Source: Paenimyroides viscosum (lineage in GTDB: Bacteria; Bacteroidota; Bacteroidia; Flavobacteriales; Flavobacteriaceae). From it: a stretch of DNA of 55,713 nucleotides. Both the position numbers and the translations under genes were made by a program. The notes below the pieces were generated by a model, which saw only the letters and a program-made list of their open reading frames with translations, ran no database searches and was not told where the DNA came from. Shown here piece by piece: positions 1 to 7,746 of the stretch (the first letter of the stretch is position 1; every line of letters begins with the position of its first letter). The stretch lies in NCBI RefSeq assembly GCF_003858535.1, contig NZ_RQTJ01000018.1, positions 1 to 55,713 of the forward strand. Reading direction: 5' to 3'.

Positions 1-63
1 AAACCAAAGTTATATAATTAATTTCTTAATTTCACTCCAGCTTTATAGGGGGCTAATATACTT

Positions 64-546
64 TTATAGTAATTCTTTTACTGTATGATAGTTTTTAGTT
101 AACTGTTTTAAACTACGTTCGTAAAGCAATTTATAAACGATCCACATAAACGTTATGCCAACAATTGAAATAAACGTACAGCAAATAATCAATACCGTAT
201 AATAAAAGGTGGTTTTAATGCTAGTGAGATTGGTGGCTTCTATAATAGTTTCGTAAACAGCAGAATATAAAACAAATAAAAAAATTATCAGTTTGCTGAA
301 CGCAAAGATTTTTAAACACATCCTAGCGTATGAAATGTTCTTCATAAGATTTATCACCGAGTCATCTTTTTTAATAGATTGTGTAATCCAAATACACACC
401 CCAGTAAATACTATAGGTAAACTAAAAAGTATAATATTTAATAAATCAATAAGCGATTTGAGGAAATTTTGTTCTTCTTCTACCACATTTTCTTCGTCGA
501 CCAATAAACTAGCTACTACATAAAATAACAGAACAAAACAAAACAA
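64..546 (-). CDS. Hypothetical four-helix membrane protein, doubtful start
   Basis: The 160-residue product has about four hydrophobic segments: one at the N-terminus, one near residues 34-55, one near 80-98 and one near 113-140. An acidic loop (DEENVVEEEQ) follows the first helix. I do not recognise a family. The reading frame opens at a TTG (544-546). An in-frame ATG lies five codons upstream (562-564), but a TAA at 547-549 separates it from the rest. Either TTG is the real start or the gene has an early nonsense mutation. It is divergent from the NADH dehydrogenase gene and its downstream neighbour lies outside the window. Confidence 0.55.
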   Translation of the reverse strand: MFCFVLLFYVVASLLVDEENVVEEEQNFLKSLIDLLNIILFSLPIVFTGVCIWITQSIKKDDSVINLMKNISYARMCLKIFAFSKLIIFLFVLYSAVYETIIEATNLTSIKTTFYYTVLIICCTFISIVGITFMWIVYKLLYERSLKQLTKNYHTVKELL

Positions 547-775
547 TTAACTATTACTATACATTTTAAACTTTTTAATGTTGTTTTTTTTAAAGTTGAT
601 AGTAATTCTTCACGAGATCTTGCTGTAACTTTGTTTTTATGATTTTTATTATGTTTTAAAAAATTTAAACTAAACATTTATTGATAATTTATTGCAAAAT
701 AAGAATATATTTTATAATTTTTATACAACTAATCTAAAAACAAAATTAATAGTACTATAATTACTATTAACTTCG

Positions 776-783
776 TAATTTTG
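776..783 (+). promoter_or_regulatory. -7 promoter box of ndh
   Basis: TAATTTTG matches the Bacteroidetes -7 consensus TAnnTTTG and lies 23 nt before the ATG at 807. No clear -33 TTG is seen. Confidence 0.5.
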
Positions 784-806
784 TGTTATACTAAATAATT
801 AGAGAT

Positions 807-2099
807 ATGATGAATATTCCAGACTCTAGTAATCCTAGAGTAGTTATCATAGGTGGCGGATTTGCAGGTGTTGCAGTAGCACAAAAATTAAAAAATAAAG
901 AATTTCAAGTTGTTTTACTTGATAAGCATAACTATCATAATTTTCAACCCCTAATGTATCAGGTTGCAACCGGCGGTTTAGAATCAGGTTCTATTGCGTA
1001 CCCAATGCGTAAAATTATTAAAGAGCATAAAGAAGCTTTTTTTAGAATGACTTTGGTTGAACAAATCGATACAGAAAATAAAAAAGTTATTACCGATATT
1101 GGTACAATATATTACGATTATCTGGTAATTGCAACAGGTTCTACCAATAATTATTTCGGCAATAAAGAAATTGAAAAAAACAGTATGGTAATGAAAACCA
1201 TACCCGAAGCTTTAAATATCAGAACGCTTTTATTAGAAAATTTTGAATTGGCTTTACAAACCAATGATATGAATGAGCGTAAAGCGTTGATGAATTTCGT
1301 TATTGTAGGTGCAGGACCAACAGGTGTAGAGTTAGCCGGGGCTTTAGCCGAAATGAAAAAGGCAGTTTTTCCTAAAGATTATCCCGATTTGGATATTTCT
1401 ATGATGGAAATTAATCTGATTCAAGGTGGTGAAAAAATTTTAGATGCCATGTCTAAAAAATCATCCAAAGCGGCAGAAAAGTTTTTGAAAGACTTAGGTG
1501 TAAAAATTCATTTAAAAACCATTGTAACTAATTATGATGGCAAACGTATTGAAACTAAAGATGGTTTGTCTTTTGATACACATGCAGTAATTTGGTCGGC
1601 AGGTGTAAAAGGTGCTCCGATTGAAGGAATGCCGCAAGCCTTAGATCGCGCATCACGTATCCGTGTAAACGAATTTAATCAGGTTGAAGGTTTTACCGAT
1701 GTTTTTGCATTGGGCGATGTTGCCGCAATGTATGGCGATAAATTTCAATACGGACATCCAATGATGGCACAACCTGCCATTCAACAGGGAAATTTATTAG
1801 CCGAAAATTTAGAACGTTTAGAAAAGAAACAATCATTAAAGAAATTTATTTATAATGATAAAGGTTCTATGGCAACTATTGGTAGAAACAAAGCGGTGGT
1901 AGATCTACCTAAACTGCATTTTAATGGTGTTTTTGCTTGGTTTGTTTGGATGTTTGTGCACTTATTTTCGTTAATTGGCTTTAAAAATAAAACTTTGGTT
2001 TTCTGGAGCTGGGTTTATAATTATTTTGTTTTTGATCGTGAGTCGCGCGTAATCATTCGTCCGTACCGTAAAAACAGAGACATCAAAACCACAGGATAA
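807..2099 (+). CDS. ndh: Type II NADH:quinone oxidoreductase (NDH-2)
   Basis: This is a non-proton-pumping, FAD-dependent NADH dehydrogenase that passes electrons from NADH to quinone at the inner face of the cytoplasmic membrane. The N-terminal Rossmann fold carries GGGFAG at residues 16-21 for FAD. A second dinucleotide-binding motif, VGAGPTGVELAG near residue 167, binds NADH. ALGDVAA near residue 301 is the conserved FAD-contact motif. The C-terminus has an aromatic amphipathic or membrane helix region (FAWFVWMFVHLFSL), typical of NDH-2 membrane attachment. The length of 430 aa is normal. Two ATGs are adjacent at the start. It ends directly against the convergent DUF3810 gene with no spacer. 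Confidence 0.9.
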   Translation: MMNIPDSSNPRVVIIGGGFAGVAVAQKLKNKEFQVVLLDKHNYHNFQPLMYQVATGGLESGSIAYPMRKIIKEHKEAFFRMTLVEQIDTENKKVITDIGTIYYDYLVIATGSTNNYFGNKEIEKNSMVMKTIPEALNIRTLLLENFELALQTNDMNERKALMNFVIVGAGPTGVELAGALAEMKKAVFPKDYPDLDISMMEINLIQGGEKILDAMSKKSSKAAEKFLKDLGVKIHLKTIVTNYDGKRIETKDGLSFDTHAVIWSAGVKGAPIEGMPQALDRASRIRVNEFNQVEGFTDVFALGDVAAMYGDKFQYGHPMMAQPAIQQGNLLAENLERLEKKQSLKKFIYNDKGSMATIGRNKAVVDLPKLHFNGVFAWFVWMFVHLFSLIGFKNKTLVFWSWVYNYFVFDRESRVIIRPYRKNRDIKTTG

Positions 2100-3167
2100 T
2101 TAAATTTCACGATATTTTTTGTTGTAATTAATCAATAAATCAACAAATTTATTATAGGATCTAATGCCATCTTTTTGATTATTAATTTTTAAAAAGCCAC
2201 CATAAAGATTTTTAAATAAATACGAAGAAACATTTCTTTTACTTTGCCAAAACAGTTCACTGTCTAATATATTTTGTTGAACACCGCTGTTTAATTGGTT
2301 ATAAAGTAACTGATAAGTTTCTTCGTTTTCTCTTCTATATTCTTTTAAACAATACTTTAAAGCATACAAATTGGCGGCGTATTTAAATTTTTCATCGCTA
2401 CTTTGTACGGTCGTTATATATCCAAAAAAATTAGCTTCGGCTTCACTTGCAATACCAAGTTGATGTGCCATTTCATGAGCCACCGTAACAGGCATTCCAA
2501 TGGTTGGTATTTCAATATTTACCTGATTCTCGTGCGTTAACGGATTAAAGTACCCACTAAATCCGGTGTACGATTGCATATAAGAATAAAACGATGGCTT
2601 TACTTTGTTAATTTTATTATCAGTAAGAATTCCCTTTAAATGATCAGGTAAATTTTTATAGTTTAATTGCGCAATGTTGTTAAATAATTCAAGATTTTTT
2701 TCAAAATCAACTTTTTGTAAAGCATCATTAGTTACTAATAAATGCTGACTGTTTACAACATTTATTAATTGATTTGTGATAGAATCTAATTCCGTTTTAC
2801 TATAACCTTTTCCTAATTCTAATTGATGAGCAACTGATAATTTGTAATTATTCAATCCCCAAAAAAACTGAAAAAAACTAAAAAACAGCACTAAAAAACC
2901 GATAATAAAAAGTGTTACTTCTTTCAACATTTTCTTTTTAAGTAAAACAAAACTTTTATACACTACATAACAAACAATAAGTGCGTACACAATATCACCT
3001 ATAGAAAACGGAAACGCGTTGGTAAGTAAATACAAGATACTATCTAAGCCACTGTATATTTTTTGATTATAATGTCGGGTTATAAATAACGGAAATTTTG
3101 GACTAACCAAGTAACTAAGAACTAACAAAAGAAATAATGTAATAAAAAAATAATATTTTCTTTTCAT
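2100..3167 (-). CDS. DUF3810 family membrane protein with HExxH motif
   Basis: The 355-residue protein begins with three membrane segments (about residues 5-22, 45-75 and 83-105), followed by a large soluble region. That region contains VAHEMAHQLG near residue 230 and a downstream glutamate-rich stretch (ASEAEANFFGY), a layout like gluzincin-type metallopeptidases. The family is known as DUF3810 in Bacteroidetes; peptidase activity is inferred only from the HExxH motif. The stop codon abuts the stop of ndh. The ATG at 3165-3167 faces the divergent ferredoxin gene, so the 66-bp gap between them holds both promoters. Confidence 0.8.
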   Translation of the reverse strand: MKRKYYFFITLFLLLVLSYLVSPKFPLFITRHYNQKIYSGLDSILYLLTNAFPFSIGDIVYALIVCYVVYKSFVLLKKKMLKEVTLFIIGFLVLFFSFFQFFWGLNNYKLSVAHQLELGKGYSKTELDSITNQLINVVNSQHLLVTNDALQKVDFEKNLELFNNIAQLNYKNLPDHLKGILTDNKINKVKPSFYSYMQSYTGFSGYFNPLTHENQVNIEIPTIGMPVTVAHEMAHQLGIASEAEANFFGYITTVQSSDEKFKYAANLYALKYCLKEYRRENEETYQLLYNQLNSGVQQNILDSELFWQSKRNVSSYLFKNLYGGFLKINNQKDGIRSYNKFVDLLINYNKKYREI

Positions 3168-3204
3168 TTATATGTTTTATTTAGAATAAATAAAAATAAT
3201 TATT

Positions 3205-3212
3205 TATATTTG
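3205..3212 (+). promoter_or_regulatory. -7 promoter box of ferredoxin gene
   Basis: TATATTTG fits TAnnTTTG exactly and lies 21 nt before the ATG at 3234. It overlaps an in-frame TTG at 3210, which rules that codon out as the start if the promoter is real. Confidence 0.55.
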
Positions 3213-3233
3213 TACTCGTTAAAGATAAGGATA

Positions 3234-3497
3234 ATGAGTAAATGTAAATCTTTTAATGAAGTAATTTATTTTTGTGACGGAAAAAAATGTTGCAGATACA
3301 ATGAGGAAGCTAAATCTTGCTTAAAAGAATTACTTAATGATACAGGTTTAAACAAAAATGTTTCTTTAGAAAAAATGAAATGTCAGGGAATGTGTAAAAG
3401 CGCTCCTATATTTTATATTAATTCTGAAAAAAAGTATAAAAAGGAAGTCACAAAGAAAAAAGCACAAAAATTATTCGATAAGTATATTGTTGCATAA
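3234..3497 (+). CDS. Thioredoxin-like [2Fe-2S] ferredoxin family protein
   Basis: This 87-residue protein resembles the thioredoxin-fold [2Fe-2S] ferredoxins related to the NuoE and Shethna-type clusters. It has an N-terminal cysteine group (YFCDGKKCC) and a later CQGMC pair followed by SAPIF, the usual order for cluster ligands in this fold. A lysine-rich tail follows (YKKEVTKKKAQKLF). Its electron partner is unknown. The frame is open further upstream to a TTG at 3210, but the ATG at 3234 is preferred because the -7 box overlaps the TTG. A strong terminator follows. Confidence 0.75.
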   Translation: MSKCKSFNEVIYFCDGKKCCRYNEEAKSCLKELLNDTGLNKNVSLEKMKCQGMCKSAPIFYINSEKKYKKEVTKKKAQKLFDKYIVA

Positions 3498-3531
3498 TTT
3501 TAAAAAATAGTTATTGTTTTTATTTTGTATG

Positions 3532-3567
3532 AAGCCATTTTAAACCATGTTTAAAGTGGCTTTTTTA
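3532..3567 (+). terminator. Rho-independent terminator of ferredoxin gene
   Basis: A 13-bp stem with one G-T pair (AAGCCATTTTAAA with TTTAAAGTGGCTT) and a 5-nt loop is followed by a T run. Confidence 0.8.
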
Positions 3568-3579
3568 TGGAATAATAAG

Positions 3580-3587
3580 TAACTTTG
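3580..3587 (+). promoter_or_regulatory. -7 promoter box of pepD
   Basis: TAACTTTG matches TAnnTTTG. It lies 16 nt before the ATG at 3604 and just after the preceding terminator. Confidence 0.5.
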
Positions 3588-3603
3588 GGTAAAATTTAAA
3601 AAT

Positions 3604-5067
3604 ATGAGTCAAGATATTCGCAATTTAGAACCACTGCCGTTGTGGAATCATTTTGCAGATTTAAACGCAGTTCCGCGTCCGTCAAAAAAAGAAGAACGTG
3701 TAATTACTTTCATGAAACAATTCGGTGAAAATTTAGGATTGGAAACCATTGTAGACGAAGTAGGTAACGTAATTGTAAAAAAACCGGCAACTTCTGGTAT
3801 GGAGAATCGTAAAACAATTGTTTTACAGTCGCATTTAGATATGGTTCACCAAAAGAACAACGACACCGTTTTCGATTTTGATACACAAGGAATTGATATG
3901 TATATCGATGAAGACTGGGTTCGCGCAAAAGGAACTACCTTGGGTGCCGATAACGGTATTGGCGTAGCAACCATTATGGCGGTTTTAGCATCAAAAGAAA
4001 TAGAACATCCGGCAATTGAAGCTTTGTTTACTATTGATGAAGAAACCGGAATGACAGGTGCGATGGGCTTAAAAGGCGGATTGTTAACGGGCGATATATT
4101 ATTAAATTTAGATACAGAAGAAGACGATGAAATTGATATCGGTTGTGCCGGTGGAGTAGATGTTACTGCACGCGCAGAGTATGATGACGAGGATACACCC
4201 GACGGATCTGTCGCTTACAAAATAACCGTTAAAGGTTTAAAAGGCGGACATTCTGGTATGGATATTCACAAAGGTTTGGGTAACGCAAATAAAATTATGA
4301 ACCGTTTGCTTTTTAATGGTTTCGATAATTTTGGATTACAGATTTCTACCATTAACGGTGGAAGTTTACGTAACGCAATTCCGCGCGAAAGTGTTGCAAA
4401 CGTGATCATTGCAAAAATGTACGATGAATCTTTTGTGTTTGATATGTTACCGGTTGTAAACGATATTAAAGCAGAATTTGCAACTACAGAACCTAATTTA
4501 GAAATCATTTTTGAAAAGCAGGAAACATTACCTGAAAAAGTAATGCCAGCAATGGCGCAATATTACTTGGTTCGTGCGTTGTACACGGCTCATAACGGAG
4601 TTTACAGAATGAGTGCTGATTTCGATGATTTGGTTGAAACATCTAACAATATTGCAAAAGTAACGGTTGGTAATGGTAAATTGCAGGTACAATGTTTAAC
4701 AAGATCTTCGGTTGAAACATCAAAGTTCGATTTAGCGAACAGTTTACGTTCTGCATTTGAATTAATGGGGTGCGAAGTTGATTTTTCTGGATCTTATCCA
4801 GGTTGGACACCAAATCCAAATTCATCAATCTTAAAAGTTTTAGATGAATTGTACGAAAAACAAAACGGACAAAAAGCAAATGTAGTTGCTTGCCATGCCG
4901 GATTAGAGTGCGGTATTTTAGGAACTAATTACCCTGATATGGAAATGATTTCTTTTGGACCAACAATTCGCGGTGCACATTCACCAGAAGAACGTGTGTC
5001 TATTTCATCAGTTCAAAAATATTGGAAATTTGTTTTAGAAATTCTAAAGAATATTCCTGTTAAATAG
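3604..5067 (+). CDS. pepD: Aminoacyl-histidine dipeptidase (M20 family)
   Basis: This is a cytosolic zinc dipeptidase that cleaves Xaa-His dipeptides such as carnosine and others. M20 metal-site motifs are present in order: SHLDMVHQ with His77 and Asp79, LGADNGIG with the bridging Asp116, and the catalytic glutamate pair in DEETGMTGA. The middle domain KGLKGGHSGMDIHKG is the dimerisation and lid region typical of PepD. HAGLECG and the C-terminal GAHSPEERV supply the last ligands. The length (487 aa) is close to the usual 480-490. It is monocistronic between two terminators. Confidence 0.92.
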   Translation: MSQDIRNLEPLPLWNHFADLNAVPRPSKKEERVITFMKQFGENLGLETIVDEVGNVIVKKPATSGMENRKTIVLQSHLDMVHQKNNDTVFDFDTQGIDMYIDEDWVRAKGTTLGADNGIGVATIMAVLASKEIEHPAIEALFTIDEETGMTGAMGLKGGLLTGDILLNLDTEEDDEIDIGCAGGVDVTARAEYDDEDTPDGSVAYKITVKGLKGGHSGMDIHKGLGNANKIMNRLLFNGFDNFGLQISTINGGSLRNAIPRESVANVIIAKMYDESFVFDMLPVVNDIKAEFATTEPNLEIIFEKQETLPEKVMPAMAQYYLVRALYTAHNGVYRMSADFDDLVETSNNIAKVTVGNGKLQVQCLTRSSVETSKFDLANSLRSAFELMGCEVDFSGSYPGWTPNPNSSILKVLDELYEKQNGQKANVVACHAGLECGILGTNYPDMEMISFGPTIRGAHSPEERVSISSVQKYWKFVLEILKNIPVK

Positions 5068-5068
5068 C

Positions 5069-5098
5069 AAAAAAGCAACTCAATTGAGTTGCTTTTTT
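5069..5098. terminator. Bidirectional terminator between pepD and the 135-aa membrane gene
   Basis: AGCAACTCAA pairs with TTGAGTTGCT with no separate loop sequence, flanked by an A run on one side and a T run on the other. It can therefore act for both convergent genes. Confidence 0.85.
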
Positions 5099-5505
5099 TA
5101 TTTTCTTCCCAAAACATATCCTAAATAAGCCATTGGAATATAAGCCAAAATTAAATCAATACTGTTAAACCACATGGGGGCGTTGGGTACCATAAAAACC
5201 ATTGAAATACCACCTGCTAAAAACAAAACACCGATTACCATTGGTTCGATAATAGATTTTGGATTTGATAGTTTTGTAGCAATAAATGCTCCAACCAACG
5301 TTCCTAAAGCATGAGCCAGAAAAGGAAATACAAAATGTTTGGGTTCCATTAAATGCATACCTGCAGCTAAACCTTCGGCAGTTTTATTATTTAAACCAGC
5401 TGGTAACGGAATTATTTTACCACTTACGGCAACAAGAATCATGTTTACTAATGATCCTATAATAAACCCAGCAATAGTTGCTAATATATTTCTGTATTTT
5501 TTCAT
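5098..5505 (-). CDS. Hypothetical four-helix membrane protein
   Basis: The 135-residue protein has four hydrophobic segments (about residues 7-28, 60-80, 87-105 and 113-132), glycine- and alanine-rich, with short loops and little soluble sequence. It ends LGYVLGRK. I do not recognise a named family, though the architecture is that of small conserved Bacteroidetes inner-membrane proteins. It starts 4 bp after the stop of the 194-aa gene, so the two are likely cotranscribed and end at the shared terminator. Confidence 0.75.
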   Translation of the reverse strand: MKKYRNILATIAGFIIGSLVNMILVAVSGKIIPLPAGLNNKTAEGLAAGMHLMEPKHFVFPFLAHALGTLVGAFIATKLSNPKSIIEPMVIGVLFLAGGISMVFMVPNAPMWFNSIDLILAYIPMAYLGYVLGRK

Positions 5506-5509
5506 TGCA

Positions 5510-6094
5510 TTACTTCTTTGCTAACTTATCATTGCATTTTTGAATAAACTTCAGCTTTTCGGTTTTTAATTCATCCGCTTTTTCATCTAAATCAGAATTT
5601 TCAATACCCTCAAGTTCTTCGTATGTATAAAAATTATACTGTATGTTTTCTTTTAAATGATCTATATGAAACTGGTACTCCTCTAACAAATAACCAATTT
5701 CTTCTTTCAGCTCTTTTTTGAATTCTTTTACAACTTTTAATTCTTCCAAAATTTGCTCAATAGCTTCTTCTGTTTCAAAAAAACTATAAGGTGTATATAT
5801 TGGTGCAAGTGATTTAAAATCAGTACTATTTTGTAGAGTATTTAATGTTTTAATCGAACCAAAATCAAAATTTGAATATCCTTTTAAAAGTGCTTCGTTT
5901 TTAATGATATGGTTGATAAATTCAGCATAAAAAGATTCAGTTTCAGTATCAAAATTCTTTAAATTATAAAAATGCTGTAACAGTACAAATGCATCATTAT
6001 AAAAACTAATTACATCGTCTTCAATTACATCTGTTGTATAGTTTTCTTTAAACTGCAAAACAAAATCATAAATAGGCACACTGTTATTTTCCAT
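5510..6094 (-). CDS. Hypothetical acidic helical protein
   Basis: The 194-residue soluble protein has no signal peptide or membrane helix. It is rich in Glu, Asp, Phe and Tyr. A charged helical stretch with coiled-coil character covers roughly residues 115-190 (EEAIEQILEELKVVKEFKKELKEE as key region, residues about 117-140, and a Lys-rich end). I do not recognise a family. It is the promoter-proximal member of a probable two-gene unit with the downstream four-helix membrane gene. Confidence 0.7.
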   Translation of the reverse strand: MENNSVPIYDFVLQFKENYTTDVIEDDVISFYNDAFVLLQHFYNLKNFDTETESFYAEFINHIIKNEALLKGYSNFDFGSIKTLNTLQNSTDFKSLAPIYTPYSFFETEEAIEQILEELKVVKEFKKELKEEIGYLLEEYQFHIDHLKENIQYNFYTYEELEGIENSDLDEKADELKTEKLKFIQKCNDKLAKK

Positions 6095-6132
6095 AAATTT
6101 AATATTTTTTGTAAAGATATTCCTAATATTTT

Positions 6133-6140
6133 TATCTTTG
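6133..6140 (+). promoter_or_regulatory. -7 promoter box of 69-aa gene
   Basis: TATCTTTG matches TAnnTTTG and lies 23 nt before the ATG at 6164, supporting that start over the in-frame GTG at 6149. Confidence 0.5.
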
Positions 6141-6163
6141 GTTACAATGTGATAAAATTAGTT

Positions 6164-6373
6164 ATGAAAACAATTTATGAAATAGATTTGCACGAAAGTA
6201 CGGTTGTTAAAACGGTAATACCGGAATATGAAAACCGACTGAAACAAATTCTTTACTATCGTGTAACGCGTGTTGCAGGTGGTTGGTTGTATAAGAAAAT
6301 TGGAGTTGATTTTCCTGAGGTTTTTGTACCTTACACCGATGAGTTTAAAAGTAGAAGAGAAACAGATGTATAG
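6164..6373 (+). CDS. Small conserved-looking hypothetical protein
   Basis: The product has 69 residues from the ATG (MKTIYEIDLHESTVV), with no membrane segment. It contains the basic patch YYRVTRVAGGWLYKK and a negatively charged N-terminus. The family is unknown. A GTG five codons upstream is in frame but falls only 8 nt after the -7 box, so the ATG is preferred. It is convergent with the DEAD-box helicase gene, whose last codons form its terminator. Confidence 0.65.
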   Translation: MKTIYEIDLHESTVVKTVIPEYENRLKQILYYRVTRVAGGWLYKKIGVDFPEVFVPYTDEFKSRRETDV

Positions 6374-6375
6374 CG

Positions 6376-6408
6376 AAAGAGATGGTTTAATACCATCTCT
6401 TTTTATTT
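6376..6408 (+). terminator. Terminator of 69-aa gene, overlapping the helicase 3' end
   Basis: An 11-bp perfect stem (AAAGAGATGGT with ACCATCTCTTT) and a 5-nt loop are followed by a T run. The loop contains the stop codon of the convergent helicase gene. Confidence 0.85.
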
Positions 6409-7667
6409 TTTTTAGAAGCATCGGACTTTCGTGATGCCGAATTTTGTGTCGATTTTTTTTTATTTGAATTACCTGTTGCTGCTGATTTATTTTTATTTCG
6501 TAAATCTTTTTTAGCATTTGGGTTTGGTTCGCGCCACGGGAAAGGATTGTCTTTTACAACTTTAACCTGCAAACGAATTAGTTTTTCAATATCGCGCCAA
6601 TAGTTTTTTTCATCTCTACCAACAAAAGAAAGTGCCAAACCTTCTTCGCCGGCACGACCTGTTCTACCAATTCTGTGAATATAAATTTCGGGAATATTCG
6701 GAATATCAAAGTTAATCACAAAAGGCAGTTGCTGAATGTCAATTCCGCGTGAAGCCACATCTGTAGCAACTAAAATATCAATTTTTTTATTTTTGAAATC
6801 GTCTAAAATCTGAAATCGTGCCGCTTGCGATTTATCTCCGTGAATAGCATCGGCTTTATAACCTTCTTTTTGTAAATATTCAACTACATTATCGGCTCCG
6901 TGTTTGGTTCTTGTAAAAAGCAATACATTTTTTAAATTCTGTGTTTCAAGAACATGTTTTAAAAGTTTCTTTTTATCTTCTTTTTCTACCAAATACGTTT
7001 TCTGCGTAATATTTGCACCGGTACTAGAATCGGGATCAACCGAAACATACACGGCATTACTTAAAAATTCGTCAGCCAATTCACGAACACCCATTGGCAT
7101 GGTAGCAGAAAACATTAACGTTTGTCTGTTTGGCGGGGTCAGTTTTATAATTTTTCGAACATCATTAATAAAACCCATATCCAGCATTAAATCGGCTTCA
7201 TCGATCACTAATTGGTGTAAAGCATCGGTTTTAATGTAGTTTTGTTTGTATAAATCTAAAAACCTGCCTGGTGTAGCAACCAAAACATCAATACCGTATT
7301 TAAGGGCTTTAATTTGTGGCTCCATATTTACACCGCCATAAACAACATACGTTCTAATCTGTGTGTATTTGCTTAAAGCTTCAAAATGTTCGGCAATTTG
7401 TATAGCTAATTCACGGGTAGGCGAAAGGATAATAGTTCTAATCTGCTTGCGTTTTTTGCCAGCGCCTACAATTCTGTGGATATGATTTATAATAGGAATG
7501 GCAAATGCAGCCGTTTTTCCTGTTCCTGTTTGCGCACAACCCACCAAATCTTTCCCTTCGATTAAAGACGGAATTGCTTTTTCCTGAATTGGTGTAGCGG
7601 TGGTGTAACCTAGATCTTTAATGGCTTCGGCAACATTATTATTTAGTGCAAATTCGGTAAAATTCAT
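6387..7667 (-). CDS. DEAD-box ATP-dependent RNA helicase, RhlE-like
   Basis: This RNA helicase likely remodels ribosome assembly intermediates or mRNA in the cytosol. All core motifs are visible: Q motif (ATPIQEKAIP), Walker A (AQTGTGKT), PTRELAIQ, ATPGR, DEAD (VIDEADLMLDMGF), SAT (FSATMP), ATDVASRGIDIQ and HRIGRTGRAGEEG. The last 40 or so residues are a Lys/Ser/Asn-rich disordered tail ending KKRWY, as in RhlE-like proteins of Bacteroidetes. The length of 426 aa is normal. The tail end is encoded by the sequence that forms the terminator of the opposite gene. Confidence 0.9.
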   Translation of the reverse strand: MNFTEFALNNNVAEAIKDLGYTTATPIQEKAIPSLIEGKDLVGCAQTGTGKTAAFAIPIINHIHRIVGAGKKRKQIRTIILSPTRELAIQIAEHFEALSKYTQIRTYVVYGGVNMEPQIKALKYGIDVLVATPGRFLDLYKQNYIKTDALHQLVIDEADLMLDMGFINDVRKIIKLTPPNRQTLMFSATMPMGVRELADEFLSNAVYVSVDPDSSTGANITQKTYLVEKEDKKKLLKHVLETQNLKNVLLFTRTKHGADNVVEYLQKEGYKADAIHGDKSQAARFQILDDFKNKKIDILVATDVASRGIDIQQLPFVINFDIPNIPEIYIHRIGRTGRAGEEGLALSFVGRDEKNYWRDIEKLIRLQVKVVKDNPFPWREPNPNAKKDLRNKNKSAATGNSNKKKSTQNSASRKSDASKKNKKRWY

Positions 7668-7681
7668 ATCAAAATTTTAAG

Positions 7682-7689
7682 CAAAATTA
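7682..7689 (-). promoter_or_regulatory. -7 promoter box of DEAD-box helicase gene
   Basis: On the minus strand this reads TAATTTTG, a match to TAnnTTTG, 14 nt before the ATG at 7667. Confidence 0.5.
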
Positions 7690-7746
7690 CGTTTTTAATT
7701 TCGTACTTTTATGAAATTCTAATACCTTTCAACAAAATTTCTGTTC

